Shown here: positions 11,143 to 20,834 of the stretch, piece by piece
Layout: the number at the start of each line of letters is the position of its first letter
Position numbering within the stretch: the stretch's first letter is position 1
Assembly: GCA_041563315.1 (NCBI GenBank)
Contig: JBFFNE010000001.1
Coordinates: forward strand, 19,405-83,404
Length of the DNA: 64,000 nt
Source of the DNA: JBFEYJ01 sp041563315
Lineage (GTDB): Bacteria > Pseudomonadota > Gammaproteobacteria > Thiohalomonadales > Thiohalomonadaceae
Reading direction: 5' to 3'
Notes under the pieces: model-generated
Told to the model about the DNA's origin: nothing
Seen by the model: the letters and a program-made list of their open reading frames with translations, nothing else
Database searches by the model: none
Translations under genes and position numbers: made by a program

Positions 11143-12661
11143 GATGCACCTCCAGTCCCAACAGGCGGGCGACCTCTTCCCGATCACTGAAGGAAATGCG
11201 CTGCCCACCAATCTGCTGCTCGGTCTCGTGCCCCTTTCCGGCCACCAGGATCACATCCCCCTCCCGGCCAAGGCCGACCGCATGGGCGATGGCCTGGGCA
11301 CGGTCACGGTTGAGATAGATCGCATCCGGGTTCTCGATACCGCCCAGAATGTCTTCGATAATGTTGCAAGGGTTTTCACGGCGCGGATTGTCGTCGGTAA
11401 TCACCACGCTGTCTGCCAACGCCTCGGCAATTTGCCCCATCTTCGGCCGTTTTTCCCGATCTCGCTCGCCACCACAGCCAAACAGGCACCACAAACGACG
11501 GCGGGTATGCTCGCGCAGTGCGAGCAGCACGTTCTCCAGAGCATCAGGGGTATGGGCATAGTCAACCACTACCAACGGGTGCCCTGGAGCGGCAAATCGC
11601 TCCATGCGTCCCGGCACGGTCTTCACCCTGCCGAGACGCGCAATGGCATCGTCAAACGCAAGCCCCAGCGATAGCAAGGCACCCAGTGCGGCCAGCAGGT
11701 TGGAGGCGTTGAAGCGGCCGAGCATTGTGGTCTGCAATCGACCCTCGCCCCACGGTGAGAGTACGCGCATGCTCAGGCCGGTATCGTCCAGCTGTAACTT
11801 GTCAGCGAACAGGTCAGGATTGAGCTCCTCTCCCTCTCCGCCTTCCATGCCATAGCTGATCGCCTGCACGCCATCGGGGATGGCCGTGAGCCAGTCACGG
11901 CCAATCGCATCATCGGCATTGATCACTGCCTTTCTCAGCCCAGGCAGCTCCAGCAAACGCCGTTTAGCAGCGGCGTAGGTTTCCATATCACCGTGATAAT
12001 CGAGATGCTCATGAGAGAGGTTGGTGAATACGGCCACATCGAAGTACAGCCCGTTAACCCGGCCTTGATCAAGGGCATGGGAAGAGACCTCCATTGCCAC
12101 GTGGCGCGCGCCGGATTCAATCATCTGCGCCAATTGTTCCTGCAGGCTCACAGCATCTGGCGTGGTGTGGCCTGTCTCACTAAGTTCGCCATAGAGGCCA
12201 CTGCCGAGTGTGCCGATCACACCGCAGGGAGACACTTCAGCGATAGCCTGTGCAATGAACTGGCTCACTGAGGTCTTGCCGTTGGTTCCGGTAATTCCCA
12301 CCAGGGTCATTTCACGGGAAGGATGTCCATAGAAGCGGCCGGCCAGCTCACTGGCCAGCAGGTGCAAATTGTCGACCCAAAAAGCCGGAACGTCATACTC
12401 TGCCAGATCCCGTCCGGCGCTTTCGGCTGTCGGTTCGATAGCCACGGCGACGGCCCCTTTGGCTATGGCCTGGTCAACAAAATGAATCCCGTGTTGGGCC
12501 GTGCCGGCGCAGGCAAGAAACAGATCGCCCTCATTAATCCCTCGGCTGTCCAGGCTCAACCCTGTGACCTGCACCTCAGGGAGGTGCATCGTCCCAACCA
12601 TCCCGGCAAACAGTGTCTGCAGCCCCATGGACTCCATATGGCGGTACGCAGCAGCCATCAT
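11135..12661 (-). CDS. murE: UDP-MurNAc-L-alanyl-D-glutamate--meso-DAP ligase
   Basis: Adds the third stem-peptide residue. The P-loop is ITGTNGKTSVSQFI. The tetrapeptide DNPR (in VVITDDNPRRENP) is the known specificity mark for meso-diaminopimelate, so the organism should have the normal Gram-negative m-DAP peptidoglycan. Length 508 aa. The start at 12661 has GGGAGG upstream and overlaps the ftsI stop by 4 bp. Confidence 0.96.
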   Translation of the reverse strand: MMAAAYRHMESMGLQTLFAGMVGTMHLPEVQVTGLSLDSRGINEGDLFLACAGTAQHGIHFVDQAIAKGAVAVAIEPTAESAGRDLAEYDVPAFWVDNLHLLASELAGRFYGHPSREMTLVGITGTNGKTSVSQFIAQAIAEVSPCGVIGTLGSGLYGELSETGHTTPDAVSLQEQLAQMIESGARHVAMEVSSHALDQGRVNGLYFDVAVFTNLSHEHLDYHGDMETYAAAKRRLLELPGLRKAVINADDAIGRDWLTAIPDGVQAISYGMEGGEGEELNPDLFADKLQLDDTGLSMRVLSPWGEGRLQTTMLGRFNASNLLAALGALLSLGLAFDDAIARLGRVKTVPGRMERFAAPGHPLVVVDYAHTPDALENVLLALREHTRRRLWCLFGCGGERDREKRPKMGQIAEALADSVVITDDNPRRENPCNIIEDILGGIENPDAIYLNRDRAQAIAHAVGLGREGDVILVAGKGHETEQQIGGQRISFSDREEVARLLGLEVHHG

Positions 12662-14379
12662 TTCACGCCTCCCGCCATCGCCATCTTCACGCCCTGCAGA
12701 GTTTCCAGGTTGTCCGGTGCAACATCCAACAGTCGCAAAGCCCCCTCCATGACCCGAGAGAAAACCGGTGCCGCAATAATGCCGCCGTAGTACTCCCCGT
12801 CATCGGGATGGTCCACCGCCACCACCATCGCCAGGCGGGGACGCGATGCAGGTGCCATACCGGCAAAGAGGGAAATGTAGTGATCCTCGTTATAGCCACT
12901 GTCGCCTGCCTTACGCACAGTACCGGTCTTTCCCGCCACCCGATAACCAGCCACCTTGGCGCGGGTGCCGGTACCGCCTTCCTGTACAGCCCGCACCAGC
13001 ATCTCGCGCACCTGCTGCGCTACCTTCGGGTCAACAACTTGGTGACCCCGCGGCAACTCATTCCTGTCGAGTTTGAAAAAGCTCGTCGGATACTGTTTGC
13101 CATCGTTACCCAAAGTGGCATAGGCGCCAGCAAGCTGCAGCGGAGTGACCGACAGACCGTACCCATACGAGATGGTCGCCAGCTGCACGTCACGCCAATC
13201 CTGATACGGATTGAGCAACCCAGCGACCTCACCGGGGAAACCACTACCTGTGTCATAGCCAAAGCCGAAGCGGGAAAGCATGTCCCACAGCGCGCGCGAT
13301 TCCAGTGCGAGAGCGATACGGCTGGCGCCTACATTACTGGACTTCTGGATCACCGTGGAGACATCGATCGTGCCATAATCGTGGCTGTCACGAATGGTAA
13401 AACCACCCAGACGCATCATGCCCGGACTCGTATCTACCAGTGTGTTAGGACGAAATCGCCCGCTCTCAAGTGCGGCCGAGATAGTAAATGGTTTCATGGT
13501 TGAGCCGGGCTCGAACACGTCAGTGACCGCCCGGTTACGATACCGTGAGCTGGCGAGATCACTGCGATTATTCGGGTTATAGGCCGGCTGGTTAACCATT
13601 GCCAGCACCTCACCAGTGGTCACATCCAGCACGACCGCAGACCCGGCCTTGGCATGATGGCGCTGCACTGCCGCCTTGAGTTCGCGGTAAGCCAGATACT
13701 GCACGCGCCGGTCAATACTCAGTCTCAGCTCATCCCCCGCGCGCGGCTCACTGATACTCTCTACATTCTCGACGATGCGCCCGAGCCGATCCTTGATTAC
13801 CCTTTTGCTACCCGGTGTGCCACGAAGGCGCTCATCCATCATGAGCTCGATCCCTTCCTGGCCTGCATCATCGATATTGGTAAAACCGACCACATGCGCA
13901 ACCACCTCCCCCATCGGGTAGTAGCGACGATACTCCGGTTGCAGCGCCACACCAGGAATGCCCAGCGCCATGACCTCCGCGGCCATTTCAGGCTTAACAT
14001 GTCTGCGCAAATAAACAAACTCGCGGTCCATGCGCCGAGCCAGTTGCTGCTCAAGCTCATTTGCTGACATTTCCAGCAATCGTGCAAGCATAGGCCAGGA
14101 TTCACGGGCCTGCGCCAGCTCCTGAGGGTTGGCCCAGACCGATTGCACCGGTGTACTGATAGCCAGTGGTTCACCATTGCGGTCGGTAATCATGCCGCGG
14201 TGGGCAGGTATCGCGACAGTGCGCAGGTAGCGGGCATCCCCCTGTCCCTGCAGGAAATCACGCTGGTTAATATTGAGGTCACCCATCCGCCAGACCAGCG
14301 CAACAACACCCAGCAGCAGTACTCCCTTAACAAAGTGCAGGCGCTGAGGATAAACGAAGATGTTCTTATCGATACTCAT
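12658..14379 (-). CDS. ftsI: Peptidoglycan D,D-transpeptidase FtsI (PBP3)
   Basis: Class B penicillin-binding protein cross-linking septal peptidoglycan, partner of FtsW. There is one N-terminal membrane helix (about residues 17-32), a pedestal domain, and a transpeptidase domain with the catalytic tetrad STMK at 293-296, SSN at 347-349 and KTGT at 484-487. Length 573 aa is close to E. coli PBP3. It overlaps murE and ftsL by 4 bp. Confidence 0.97.
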   Translation of the reverse strand: MSIDKNIFVYPQRLHFVKGVLLLGVVALVWRMGDLNINQRDFLQGQGDARYLRTVAIPAHRGMITDRNGEPLAISTPVQSVWANPQELAQARESWPMLARLLEMSANELEQQLARRMDREFVYLRRHVKPEMAAEVMALGIPGVALQPEYRRYYPMGEVVAHVVGFTNIDDAGQEGIELMMDERLRGTPGSKRVIKDRLGRIVENVESISEPRAGDELRLSIDRRVQYLAYRELKAAVQRHHAKAGSAVVLDVTTGEVLAMVNQPAYNPNNRSDLASSRYRNRAVTDVFEPGSTMKPFTISAALESGRFRPNTLVDTSPGMMRLGGFTIRDSHDYGTIDVSTVIQKSSNVGASRIALALESRALWDMLSRFGFGYDTGSGFPGEVAGLLNPYQDWRDVQLATISYGYGLSVTPLQLAGAYATLGNDGKQYPTSFFKLDRNELPRGHQVVDPKVAQQVREMLVRAVQEGGTGTRAKVAGYRVAGKTGTVRKAGDSGYNEDHYISLFAGMAPASRPRLAMVVAVDHPDDGEYYGGIIAAPVFSRVMEGALRLLDVAPDNLETLQGVKMAMAGGVK

Positions 14380-14639
14380 GGACGCACGATTACCACCGAC
14401 CCCGCAGAGGGGTTGACCATATCCAGTTTGTTGTTAGCGATTTGCTCAATTCTTCCATGGGTCGCCCACGTACTCTGCTCCAGTTGCAGGCGGCCCCACT
14501 CGGCACTCAATTCATCCCTGGTCTTCTGCAGCCCCTGCAGCGCGACAAACAGTTTGCGCGACTCGTGGGTGCTGAATACCACCCCCATGGCGGTCGACAA
14601 CAACGCGGCTGCCAGGCCGAAAATAAAGAGGCGGCCCAT
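14376..14639 (-). CDS. ftsL: Cell division protein FtsL
   Basis: Small bitopic divisome protein forming the FtsQLB complex. It is 87 aa with one N-terminal membrane helix (LFIFGLAAALLSTAMGVVF, about residues 4-22), then a leucine-zipper-like coiled coil (RKLFVALQGLQKTRDELSAE) and a short C-terminal tail (RIEQIANNKLDMVNP) typical of FtsL. It lies between rsmH (one-base overlap) and ftsI (4-bp overlap), which is diagnostic for this poorly conserved family. Confidence 0.92.
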   Translation of the reverse strand: MGRLFIFGLAAALLSTAMGVVFSTHESRKLFVALQGLQKTRDELSAEWGRLQLEQSTWATHGRIEQIANNKLDMVNPSAGSVVIVRP

Positions 14640-15574
14640 CAGGCGAGCCGCTCCGCTACACGAAGGACGGCGCTGCGGGCTCGCGGATTTTCCGCCAGCT
14701 CCGCCATGCCAGCACGAATATCCTTACCCACCGCACGCAGGCGACGATTCAGCTGAGCATCGGTTACCGGCAGGCCGGGCGGGAAGTCCCCACCACGAGC
14801 CTCATCACGGATAAAGCGCTTTACCCGGCGATCTTCCAGTGAATGGAAACTGATCAGCGCCAACCGCCCTCCCGGGGCAAGCATCTCCACAGACTGCGCC
14901 AGCACCTGCTCCAACTCATCCAGCTCAGCATTGATGAAGATACGGATCGCCTGGAAGCTGCGGGTAGCGGGGTGTTTGTCCTTTTCCCACTTAGGGTTGG
15001 CCTCAGCGACGATTTTGGCTAGCCGCGCTGTGGTGGTGATCGGTGACTGTGCGCGCTCATGCAGAATGGCCCGGGCAATACGCTTGGCAAAACGTTCCTC
15101 GCCATACTCCTTGAGTACCATGGCGATCTCATTTTCACTGGCCTTGGCCAGCCATTCAGCGGCGCTGTGGCCACTGTCCGGGTCCATGCGCATGTCGAGC
15201 GGACCATCATGGCGGAAGCTGAAGCCACGGGTCGGATCATCCAGCTGGGGTGAGGAGACCCCAAGGTCAAGCAGGATCCCGTCGACCCTCCCCTTCCATC
15301 CCCGTTTCTCCACTTCCTGCCCAAGCATGGTGTAGCTCCCCCGTACAATGCTGAACCGGTGGTCGCCGGCAAACATGTTCTGCGCCACAGCAACCGCTTG
15401 CGGATCCTTGTCCATCGCCAGCAGATAACCGTTTTCGTTCAGGTGTGCCAGGATCGCAGCACTGTGGCCACCCCGGCCAAAGGTTCCATCCAGGTAGATT
15501 CCGTCGGGGCGGATATTCAATGCCTCCAGCACCTCATCCAGGAGAACCGGGCGATGTTCGAATTGCTCCACCAT
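14639..15574 (-). CDS. rsmH: 16S rRNA (cytosine1402-N4)-methyltransferase
   Basis: SAM-dependent methyltransferase modifying C1402 in the ribosomal P site (formerly MraW). The SAM-binding loop [14 protein letters not shown] lies near residue 30, and the family motifs [16 protein letters not shown] and [15 protein letters not shown] are clear. [17 protein letters not shown] marks the C-terminal half. Length 311 aa is normal. It starts 2 bp after the mraZ stop and ends overlapping ftsL by one base. Confidence 0.97.
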   Translation of the reverse strand: MVEQFEHRPVLLDEVLEALNIRPDGIYLDGTFGRGGHSAAILAHLNENGYLLAMDKDPQAVAVAQNMFAGDHRFSIVRGSYTMLGQEVEKRGWKGRVDGILLDLGVSSPQLDDPTRGFSFRHDGPLDMRMDPDSGHSAAEWLAKASENEIAMVLKEYGEERFAKRIARAILHERAQSPITTTARLAKIVAEANPKWEKDKHPATRSFQAIRIFINAELDELEQVLAQSVEMLAPGGRLALISFHSLEDRRVKRFIRDEARGGDFPPGLPVTDAQLNRRLRAVGKDIRAGMAELAENPRARSAVLRVAERLA

Positions 15575-15576
15575 GA

Positions 15577-16035
15577 CTAAAGCGAGAGCGACTCGAGTTC
15601 AGCGGGCAGTTCACCCTCATCCAGCGCGCTCTCAGCCTCCCAGGCCTCGCTGCGGCTGTCCCAGGTTTCTTCATCCCACAGTTCGAATTTTTTCCCTTGA
15701 CCTATCATCACCACCTTTTTCTCCAGGTTGGCGTGTTTACGCAGCTTAGGGGGAATGAGGATACGACCGTTGCCGTCCAGCTCGACGTCGGTGGCGTTAC
15801 CCATGAGCCGACGCTTCACCATTGCAGACTTGGTTTTGAAACTGGAGAGGTCATCAAGTTTCTGTTGAATGATTTCCCATTCGGGCAGGGGATAGATCGC
15901 CAGACACTTTTCGGCGATGTCGACGGTGATCACCAAGTGGCCGGCGCAACGACCCATCAAGCGCTCGCGATAACGCGTCGGCATGGCCATGCGACCTTTG
16001 GTATCGAGACTGAGCTCAGTGACTCCCCGAAACAC
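15577..16035 (-). CDS. mraZ: Transcriptional regulator MraZ
   Basis: AbrB-like DNA-binding protein that represses its own dcw operon in E. coli. It is 152 aa with two MraZ repeats: the first begins [23 protein letters not shown] and the second has [20 protein letters not shown]. Three cognate DNA boxes lie 33-58 bases upstream of the start codon, so autoregulation is very likely. It is the first gene of the cluster. Confidence 0.96.
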   Translation of the reverse strand: MFRGVTELSLDTKGRMAMPTRYRERLMGRCAGHLVITVDIAEKCLAIYPLPEWEIIQQKLDDLSSFKTKSAMVKRRLMGNATDVELDGNGRILIPPKLRKHANLEKKVVMIGQGKKFELWDEETWDSRSEAWEAESALDEGELPAELESLSL

Positions 16036-16067
16036 GCTTTGACGCCCCCCTTAGGCAGAACTCCGTT

Positions 16068-16093
16068 TCCCACAATGATCCACTTCCTCCCAC
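16068..16093 (-). promoter_or_regulatory. MraZ operator: three GTGGGA-type boxes at 10-bp period
   Basis: Read on the minus strand, GTGGGA occurs at 16093-16088, GTGGAT at 16083-16078 and GTGGGA at 16073-16068. Each box is exactly 10 bases from the next, one helical turn. MraZ of E. coli and Mycoplasma binds tandem TGGG-containing repeats of this period upstream of mraZ. Here the boxes lie between the predicted transcription start and the mraZ start codon, so bound MraZ should block initiation or early elongation. Confidence 0.88.
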
Positions 16094-16101
16094 ATTTTTA
16101 C

Positions 16102-16131
16102 ACTATAGGTAGGGACAGGGCTGACTGTCAA
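16102..16131 (-). promoter_or_regulatory. Predicted sigma-70 promoter of the mra/dcw operon
   Basis: On the minus strand a perfect -35 hexamer TTGACA (16131-16126) is followed after 18 bp by TATAGT (16107-16102, 5 of 6 consensus positions). Transcription should start near 16095, just before the MraZ boxes. I saw no comparably good promoter inside the 16-kb cluster, although I could not score every position. Confidence 0.8.
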
Positions 16132-16270
16132 GCCTATTGCTGCCAGGAAATCCAAAATTCCTGCTTATTTCACAATAACTTACAGAATGTGGAGATGAGT
16201 GGAGACCGGTGCCTCAAAGCGGACAGCGAAGGAACTTTATCGAATCAAAAGGTTGGTCATTAAAGTTAAT

Positions 16271-16292
16271 GTAAAACCTCAGGATTGAGGTT
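16271..16292 (-). terminator. Hairpin terminator of rnpB
   Basis: About 20 bases past the 3' end of rnpB on the minus strand, AACCTCA-ATCC-TGAGGTT forms a perfect 7-bp stem with a 4-base loop, followed by TTAC. The stem is strong but the T-run is short. It would separate rnpB transcription from the mra promoter downstream. The roughly 130 bases between this hairpin and the mra -35 box show no gene. Confidence 0.6.
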
Positions 16293-16311
16293 AGAAATGA
16301 GGAAAATGTAG

Positions 16312-16664
16312 AGGTGGGAGCCGGCCATAAGCCGGGTTCTGTCGTGGACAGCCATTCATCTGCGATGTCCGTCACCGGACACCTGAAGCGACCTACCCGG
16401 GAGCGATGCGGGCCACACCATTGCTCCCCTATTTGGTCTTGCTCCGGGTGGGGTTTTCCTAGCCACCGAGTGTTACCACCGGCGCGGTGCGCTCTTACCG
16501 CACCATTTCAACCTTACCTGTGCTCCCGAAGGAGCCATCGGCGGTATATTTTCTGCTGCACTTTCCGTCGGCTCGCGCCGCCCAGGCGTTACCTGGCACC
16601 CTGCCCTATGGAGCCCGGACTTTCCTCCGTATTCGAAAATACAGCGGCTGCCAGGCCGACTCCC
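16312..16664 (-). ncRNA. rnpB: RNase P RNA (bacterial class A)
   Basis: Catalytic RNA of RNase P, which matures tRNA 5' ends. On the minus strand all universal blocks are present: GAGGAAAGTCCGGGCTCC near the 5' end, TGAAATGGTGCGGTAAGAGCG in the middle, and AGAACCCGGCTTATGG at the 3' end. The terminal sequences GGAGTCGGCC and GGCCGGCTCC pair to close the P1 helix, which sets the ends to within a few bases. It lies between mraZ and rsmI. Confidence 0.96.
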
Positions 16665-16671
16665 GGTGCAT

Positions 16672-16700
16672 AAGATACGCCTTACTGGGAAAAGTTCCAA
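16672..16700 (-). promoter_or_regulatory. Predicted rnpB promoter
   Basis: TTGGAA (16700-16695) and TATCTT (16677-16672) are separated by 17 bp on the minus strand, each matching four of six consensus bases. The -10 box ends about 8 bases before the predicted RNA 5' end, the right distance for a start at the first stem. No gene lies between rnpB and the rsmI stop at 16847. Confidence 0.6.
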
Positions 16701-16846
16701 TATTATGAGACATAAGAGCCCATAGATGCGGGGCGGGAAAAAAATTCGTGGGAAGGAGCTCAACGCGAGTAGCTTCAGATATCAAAGCGTGCGCCTAGCG
16801 CACTCCGCTCCTTGTATCCTTCCTTCTCGACTTTCGTGTCTGTTTT

Positions 16847-17692
16847 TTAGTCCTGCTGGCGCTCGAGCAAAAACTTGTACAGGGCGTTCTTCTTCTCGCC
16901 ACTGATCTGCGCCGCCAAGGCAGCAGCCTGTTTCAGAGGCAGTTCATCGGCCAGCAGCCCAGCGATACGACAGGCTTCAGGATCGATGCCTTCTGCGCTA
17001 TCTTCATTGCCATGCACTAGTAGTACGAACTCACCTTTTTGCTGATTGCTATCTCCCGCCACCCACTCAAGCAAGCTGCCGAGGCTATCGTGACGGACGG
17101 TCTCGAAGGTTTTAGTCAGCTCTCGTGCCACCACGGCCTGACGCGCCTCGCCAAACACCGCCACCATATCGGTAAGGCTATCGAGGATGCGGTGTGGTGA
17201 CTCATAGAATGTCAGAGTACGCCGTTCCTGGCGCAGAGACTCCAGCAGCTTACGCCGCGCGCCCCCCTTGGCGGGAAGAAACCCCTCAAAACTGAAACGA
17301 TCGGTCGGCAGGCCGCTAACCGAAAGAGCGGCGATCAATGCGCTGGCGCCAGGAACCGGCACAACCCGAATCCCCGCCCGCTGCGCCTCGCCCACCAGCA
17401 CATAGCCTGGATCGCTAATCAGTGGCGTGCCAGCATCGGAGATAAGGGCAATATTCTCCCCGGAAGTCAAGCGCTGCAACAAGGCAGCTACCTTCTGACG
17501 CTCATTATGCTCATGCAGCGACAGCATGGGTGTCGTGATGGCAAAATGGCGCATCAAGCCGGCACTGTGGCGGGTGTCTTCAGCGGCGATACGATCCACC
17601 TGCTGTAACACCTCCACCGCCCTGGATGTCATATCACCAAGGTTGCCAATGGGCGTTGCCACCACATAAAGAATTCCCGCTTCAATTGACAT
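16847..17692 (-). CDS. rsmI: 16S rRNA (cytidine1402-2'-O)-methyltransferase
   Basis: Tetrapyrrole-methylase-fold enzyme that methylates the ribose of C1402, the same nucleotide modified on its base by RsmH nearby. Characteristic sequences are LYVVATPIGNLGDMTSRA, AEDTRHSAGLMRHF, LISDAGTPLISDPGY and the GVTFYESPHR-like TLTFYESPHRI. The ATG at 17692 gives 281 aa, close to E. coli RsmI, and has GGGGTGGCGGC upstream. An earlier start at 17743 would add a tail not expected in the family. It is divergent from lpoA, as in E. coli. Confidence 0.95.
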   Translation of the reverse strand: MSIEAGILYVVATPIGNLGDMTSRAVEVLQQVDRIAAEDTRHSAGLMRHFAITTPMLSLHEHNERQKVAALLQRLTSGENIALISDAGTPLISDPGYVLVGEAQRAGIRVVPVPGASALIAALSVSGLPTDRFSFEGFLPAKGGARRKLLESLRQERRTLTFYESPHRILDSLTDMVAVFGEARQAVVARELTKTFETVRHDSLGSLLEWVAGDSNQQKGEFVLLVHGNEDSAEGIDPEACRIAGLLADELPLKQAAALAAQISGEKKNALYKFLLERQQD

Positions 17693-17916
17693 GCCGCCAC
17701 CCCGCCAAGATACTGTGCAATTTGCAAGACCAGTTTCATTCATCTGGAAGCTGTCTCAAAATCAGGGGCCGCGCATTGAAATGTAACGCAAGTCTGCCAG
17801 AAAAGGGGATTATTCAACGTAAATGAGTACCAGATCAGGGTTCGTACCCTCTATCTACGTGTATAAACCATTTTGAGTTACTTCTACCAAGCCGGAATAT
17901 CCTACACTCTTTAACC

Positions 17917-19806
17917 ATGCAAAAGCTGCTATTCACTCTCACCCTTATCGTACTGCTGTTCGGCTGTGCGGAAAAACCGATGCGCCAGGTGCTGGATCCA
18001 TCCAAAGATAAACCTGGTGCGGCACAGCAGGCACTCGACACCGGTAACTACTATTTAGCCATTCAGTTGTTCAATCGGCTGGCTGAAGAGAGTACACCTC
18101 CCAAGCGTTATCAGTATCAGTACGGCGCCGCCCAGGCCATGTTCAATGCGGGGCTGGGGCAACAGGCAGGGCAAATACTAGAGCAAATGCCAGCCGCCCA
18201 ACTGCCCCTCACGCTGAGACTGCAGCGTCAGCTGTTACAAGCGGAAATCCCTCTTAAGCGTGACCCCGAGCTTAGCCTTACCCTATTGCATAAACCCGCT
18301 GTCGCCGAAGTACAGCTGCCCGACCGAGTGGATCTGTATGCCAATTTTCATCTGCTGCGTGCCCGTGCTTTCGGTCGCCTAGGTAAACACCTGGAAAACG
18401 CGCGCGAATATATCCTGCGGGAACTCTATTTAGCGGCTCCGTCCGCCATTGAGACTAACCAGCTGGCTATCTGGCAATCGCTCTCCCTTCTGACTTCGGA
18501 AACATTAAGCCAATCGCGCAGACAGCCACCACCAGACGCGCTCAGCGGCTGGGTCGAGCTGGTCATCATAGCCAAGGATTACAGCCTCACTCCTACTGAG
18601 GTTCAGCAGCGGCTCAACACCTGGCGTTCACGCTATACCGGTCATCCTGCCAGCGAACAGATTCTCACACTGTTGCTCGAACGTAGCCGCGAGTTGACCA
18701 CGCGTCCCAGCAATATCGCTCTATTGCTGCCACTTAGCGGTCGTTATGCCAGTGCAGCCGAAGCCGCGCTCGATGGTATTTTTGCTGCCTATTATCAAGA
18801 CCCCCAACGTGACAACATTACCCTGCGCATCTATGACATCGGCGATCAGCCTAGCCAAGCTCTACTCTCCTACCAACAGGCTGTAGTGGAAGGTGCAGAA
18901 TTTGTCATCGGTCCGCTGGACAAAACGGCCGTGGTCGAACTGGCGCGCCAGCAAGAGTTACCTGTCCCGGCACTCGCCCTGAACTACACAGAGACCGCCG
19001 CCAACCCGAATCTCTACCAATTTGCCCTTGCTCCTGAAGATGAAGCCAGAGAAGTTGCCGAACGGGCTTGGCAGGAAGGGTATCGTCAAGCAGCGGTCAT
19101 GGTCCCTACTTCGCCATTAGGAGAACGCCTGAACAGCGCCTTTACCGAACGATGGCAGGAGCTTGGAGGGCTGGTTGTTGCTGAGAGCCAATACAGTGCT
19201 GACAGCAATGACTTTTCCGGCCCGATCAAAGCCCTGCTGAAAATTGATGACAGCGAGTTTCGTAAACGTCGCGTACAACAGCTGTTTGGGAAAAGTCTGG
19301 AATTTATCCCAAGACGTCGCCAGGATATTGACTTTGTTTTCCTGGCTGCATATCCACAGCCCGCACGTCTGCTGCGGCCACAACTGAAATTCCATCACGC
19401 CGGGGACTTGCCGATCCTGGCCACCTCGCACCTCTACAGCGGTGTCACCGATCGTAATGCAGATCGAGATTTGGACGACATCCTTTTCTGTGACATGCCC
19501 TGGACCCTGGATGCCCAGAGCCCCATGCAGGACTTGCGCAAACAGGATGAATTGAAGTCGCACCGCGACCAGCTGCAACGTCTGGTGGCATTGGGTGTCG
19601 ATGCGTACCAATTGGTGTCGCTGATATCGATGCTCGAGAGCCACCCCTACGAACGCTATCATGGCGAAACCGGTAACCTGCACCTGGGTGACGATCGACG
19701 CGTTCTCCGCCAGCTGCTATGGGCTCGTTTCGAACGGGGACAACCCAAGCTACTCCAGGAAAGCATCATGGATGATACCCCGCGTGAATGGCAAAAGCCG
19801 GATTGA
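17917..19806 (+). CDS. lpoA: Penicillin-binding protein activator LpoA
   Basis: Outer-membrane lipoprotein that reaches through the periplasm to activate PBP1A. The signal peptide MQKLLFTLTLIVLLFGC has a lipobox with the acylated cysteine at residue 17. An N-terminal TPR-like helical domain (AQQALDTGNYYLAIQLFNRLAEE) is followed, from about residue 265, by a periplasmic-binding-protein-like domain (NIALLLPLSGRYASAAEAALDGIFAAYY). Length is 629 aa. No clear ribosome site is visible. The gene is followed by yraN and diaA, the E. coli order. Confidence 0.93.
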   Translation: MQKLLFTLTLIVLLFGCAEKPMRQVLDPSKDKPGAAQQALDTGNYYLAIQLFNRLAEESTPPKRYQYQYGAAQAMFNAGLGQQAGQILEQMPAAQLPLTLRLQRQLLQAEIPLKRDPELSLTLLHKPAVAEVQLPDRVDLYANFHLLRARAFGRLGKHLENAREYILRELYLAAPSAIETNQLAIWQSLSLLTSETLSQSRRQPPPDALSGWVELVIIAKDYSLTPTEVQQRLNTWRSRYTGHPASEQILTLLLERSRELTTRPSNIALLLPLSGRYASAAEAALDGIFAAYYQDPQRDNITLRIYDIGDQPSQALLSYQQAVVEGAEFVIGPLDKTAVVELARQQELPVPALALNYTETAANPNLYQFALAPEDEAREVAERAWQEGYRQAAVMVPTSPLGERLNSAFTERWQELGGLVVAESQYSADSNDFSGPIKALLKIDDSEFRKRRVQQLFGKSLEFIPRRRQDIDFVFLAAYPQPARLLRPQLKFHHAGDLPILATSHLYSGVTDRNADRDLDDILFCDMPWTLDAQSPMQDLRKQDELKSHRDQLQRLVALGVDAYQLVSLISMLESHPYERYHGETGNLHLGDDRRVLRQLLWARFERGQPKLLQESIMDDTPREWQKPD

Positions 19807-20155
19807 ACAAGGGCAGGAAGCGGAACAACGGGCTGCCGAGTACCTGTGTCGTCAGGGGCTCAAACCGCTTGCACGCAACTATCGCTGTCGCAGCGGCGAA
19901 ATCGATCTTATTATGCAAAGCCACGACAGCCTTGTCTTTGTTGAGGTCCGTTTCCGCCGTCATACCGGTTTTGGTGGAGCGGCGGCCAGTGTTGACCGCC
20001 GCAAACAGCAACGGTTGCTGGCCACAGCCCAGTATTACCTGCAAAAAAACCAGGCCTTTAACCAACCTTGTCGTTTCGATGTCGTGGCGGTAGTGCCCGG
20101 CTCGGACGGAACCCTCAGCTTTGACTGGATTAAAAATGCCTTCGAACTGGATTGA
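19772..20155 (+). CDS. yraN: UPF0102 nuclease-fold protein YraN
   Basis: Small protein with the PD-(D/E)XK-like fold of the UPF0102 family; function is not established. Key positions visible are GQEAEQRAAEYL, RNYRCRSGEIDLI (catalytic-type D/E) and FVEVRFRRHTGFGGAAASV. The ATG at 19772 gives 127 aa, the family length, with AGGA upstream. It overlaps the 3' end of lpoA by 35 bp in another frame. The frame stays open to 19661, but that part lies wholly inside lpoA. Confidence 0.9.
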   Translation: MIPRVNGKSRIEQGQEAEQRAAEYLCRQGLKPLARNYRCRSGEIDLIMQSHDSLVFVEVRFRRHTGFGGAAASVDRRKQQRLLATAQYYLQKNQAFNQPCRFDVVAVVPGSDGTLSFDWIKNAFELD

Positions 20156-20758
<603 letters not shown>

Positions 20759-20834
20759 GCCGACCACTTCGGCTACCCGGCATCACATTCCCTCCCGGCC
20801 CCAGTGCCTGCCATTCGCCCTTCGATCACCGCGC

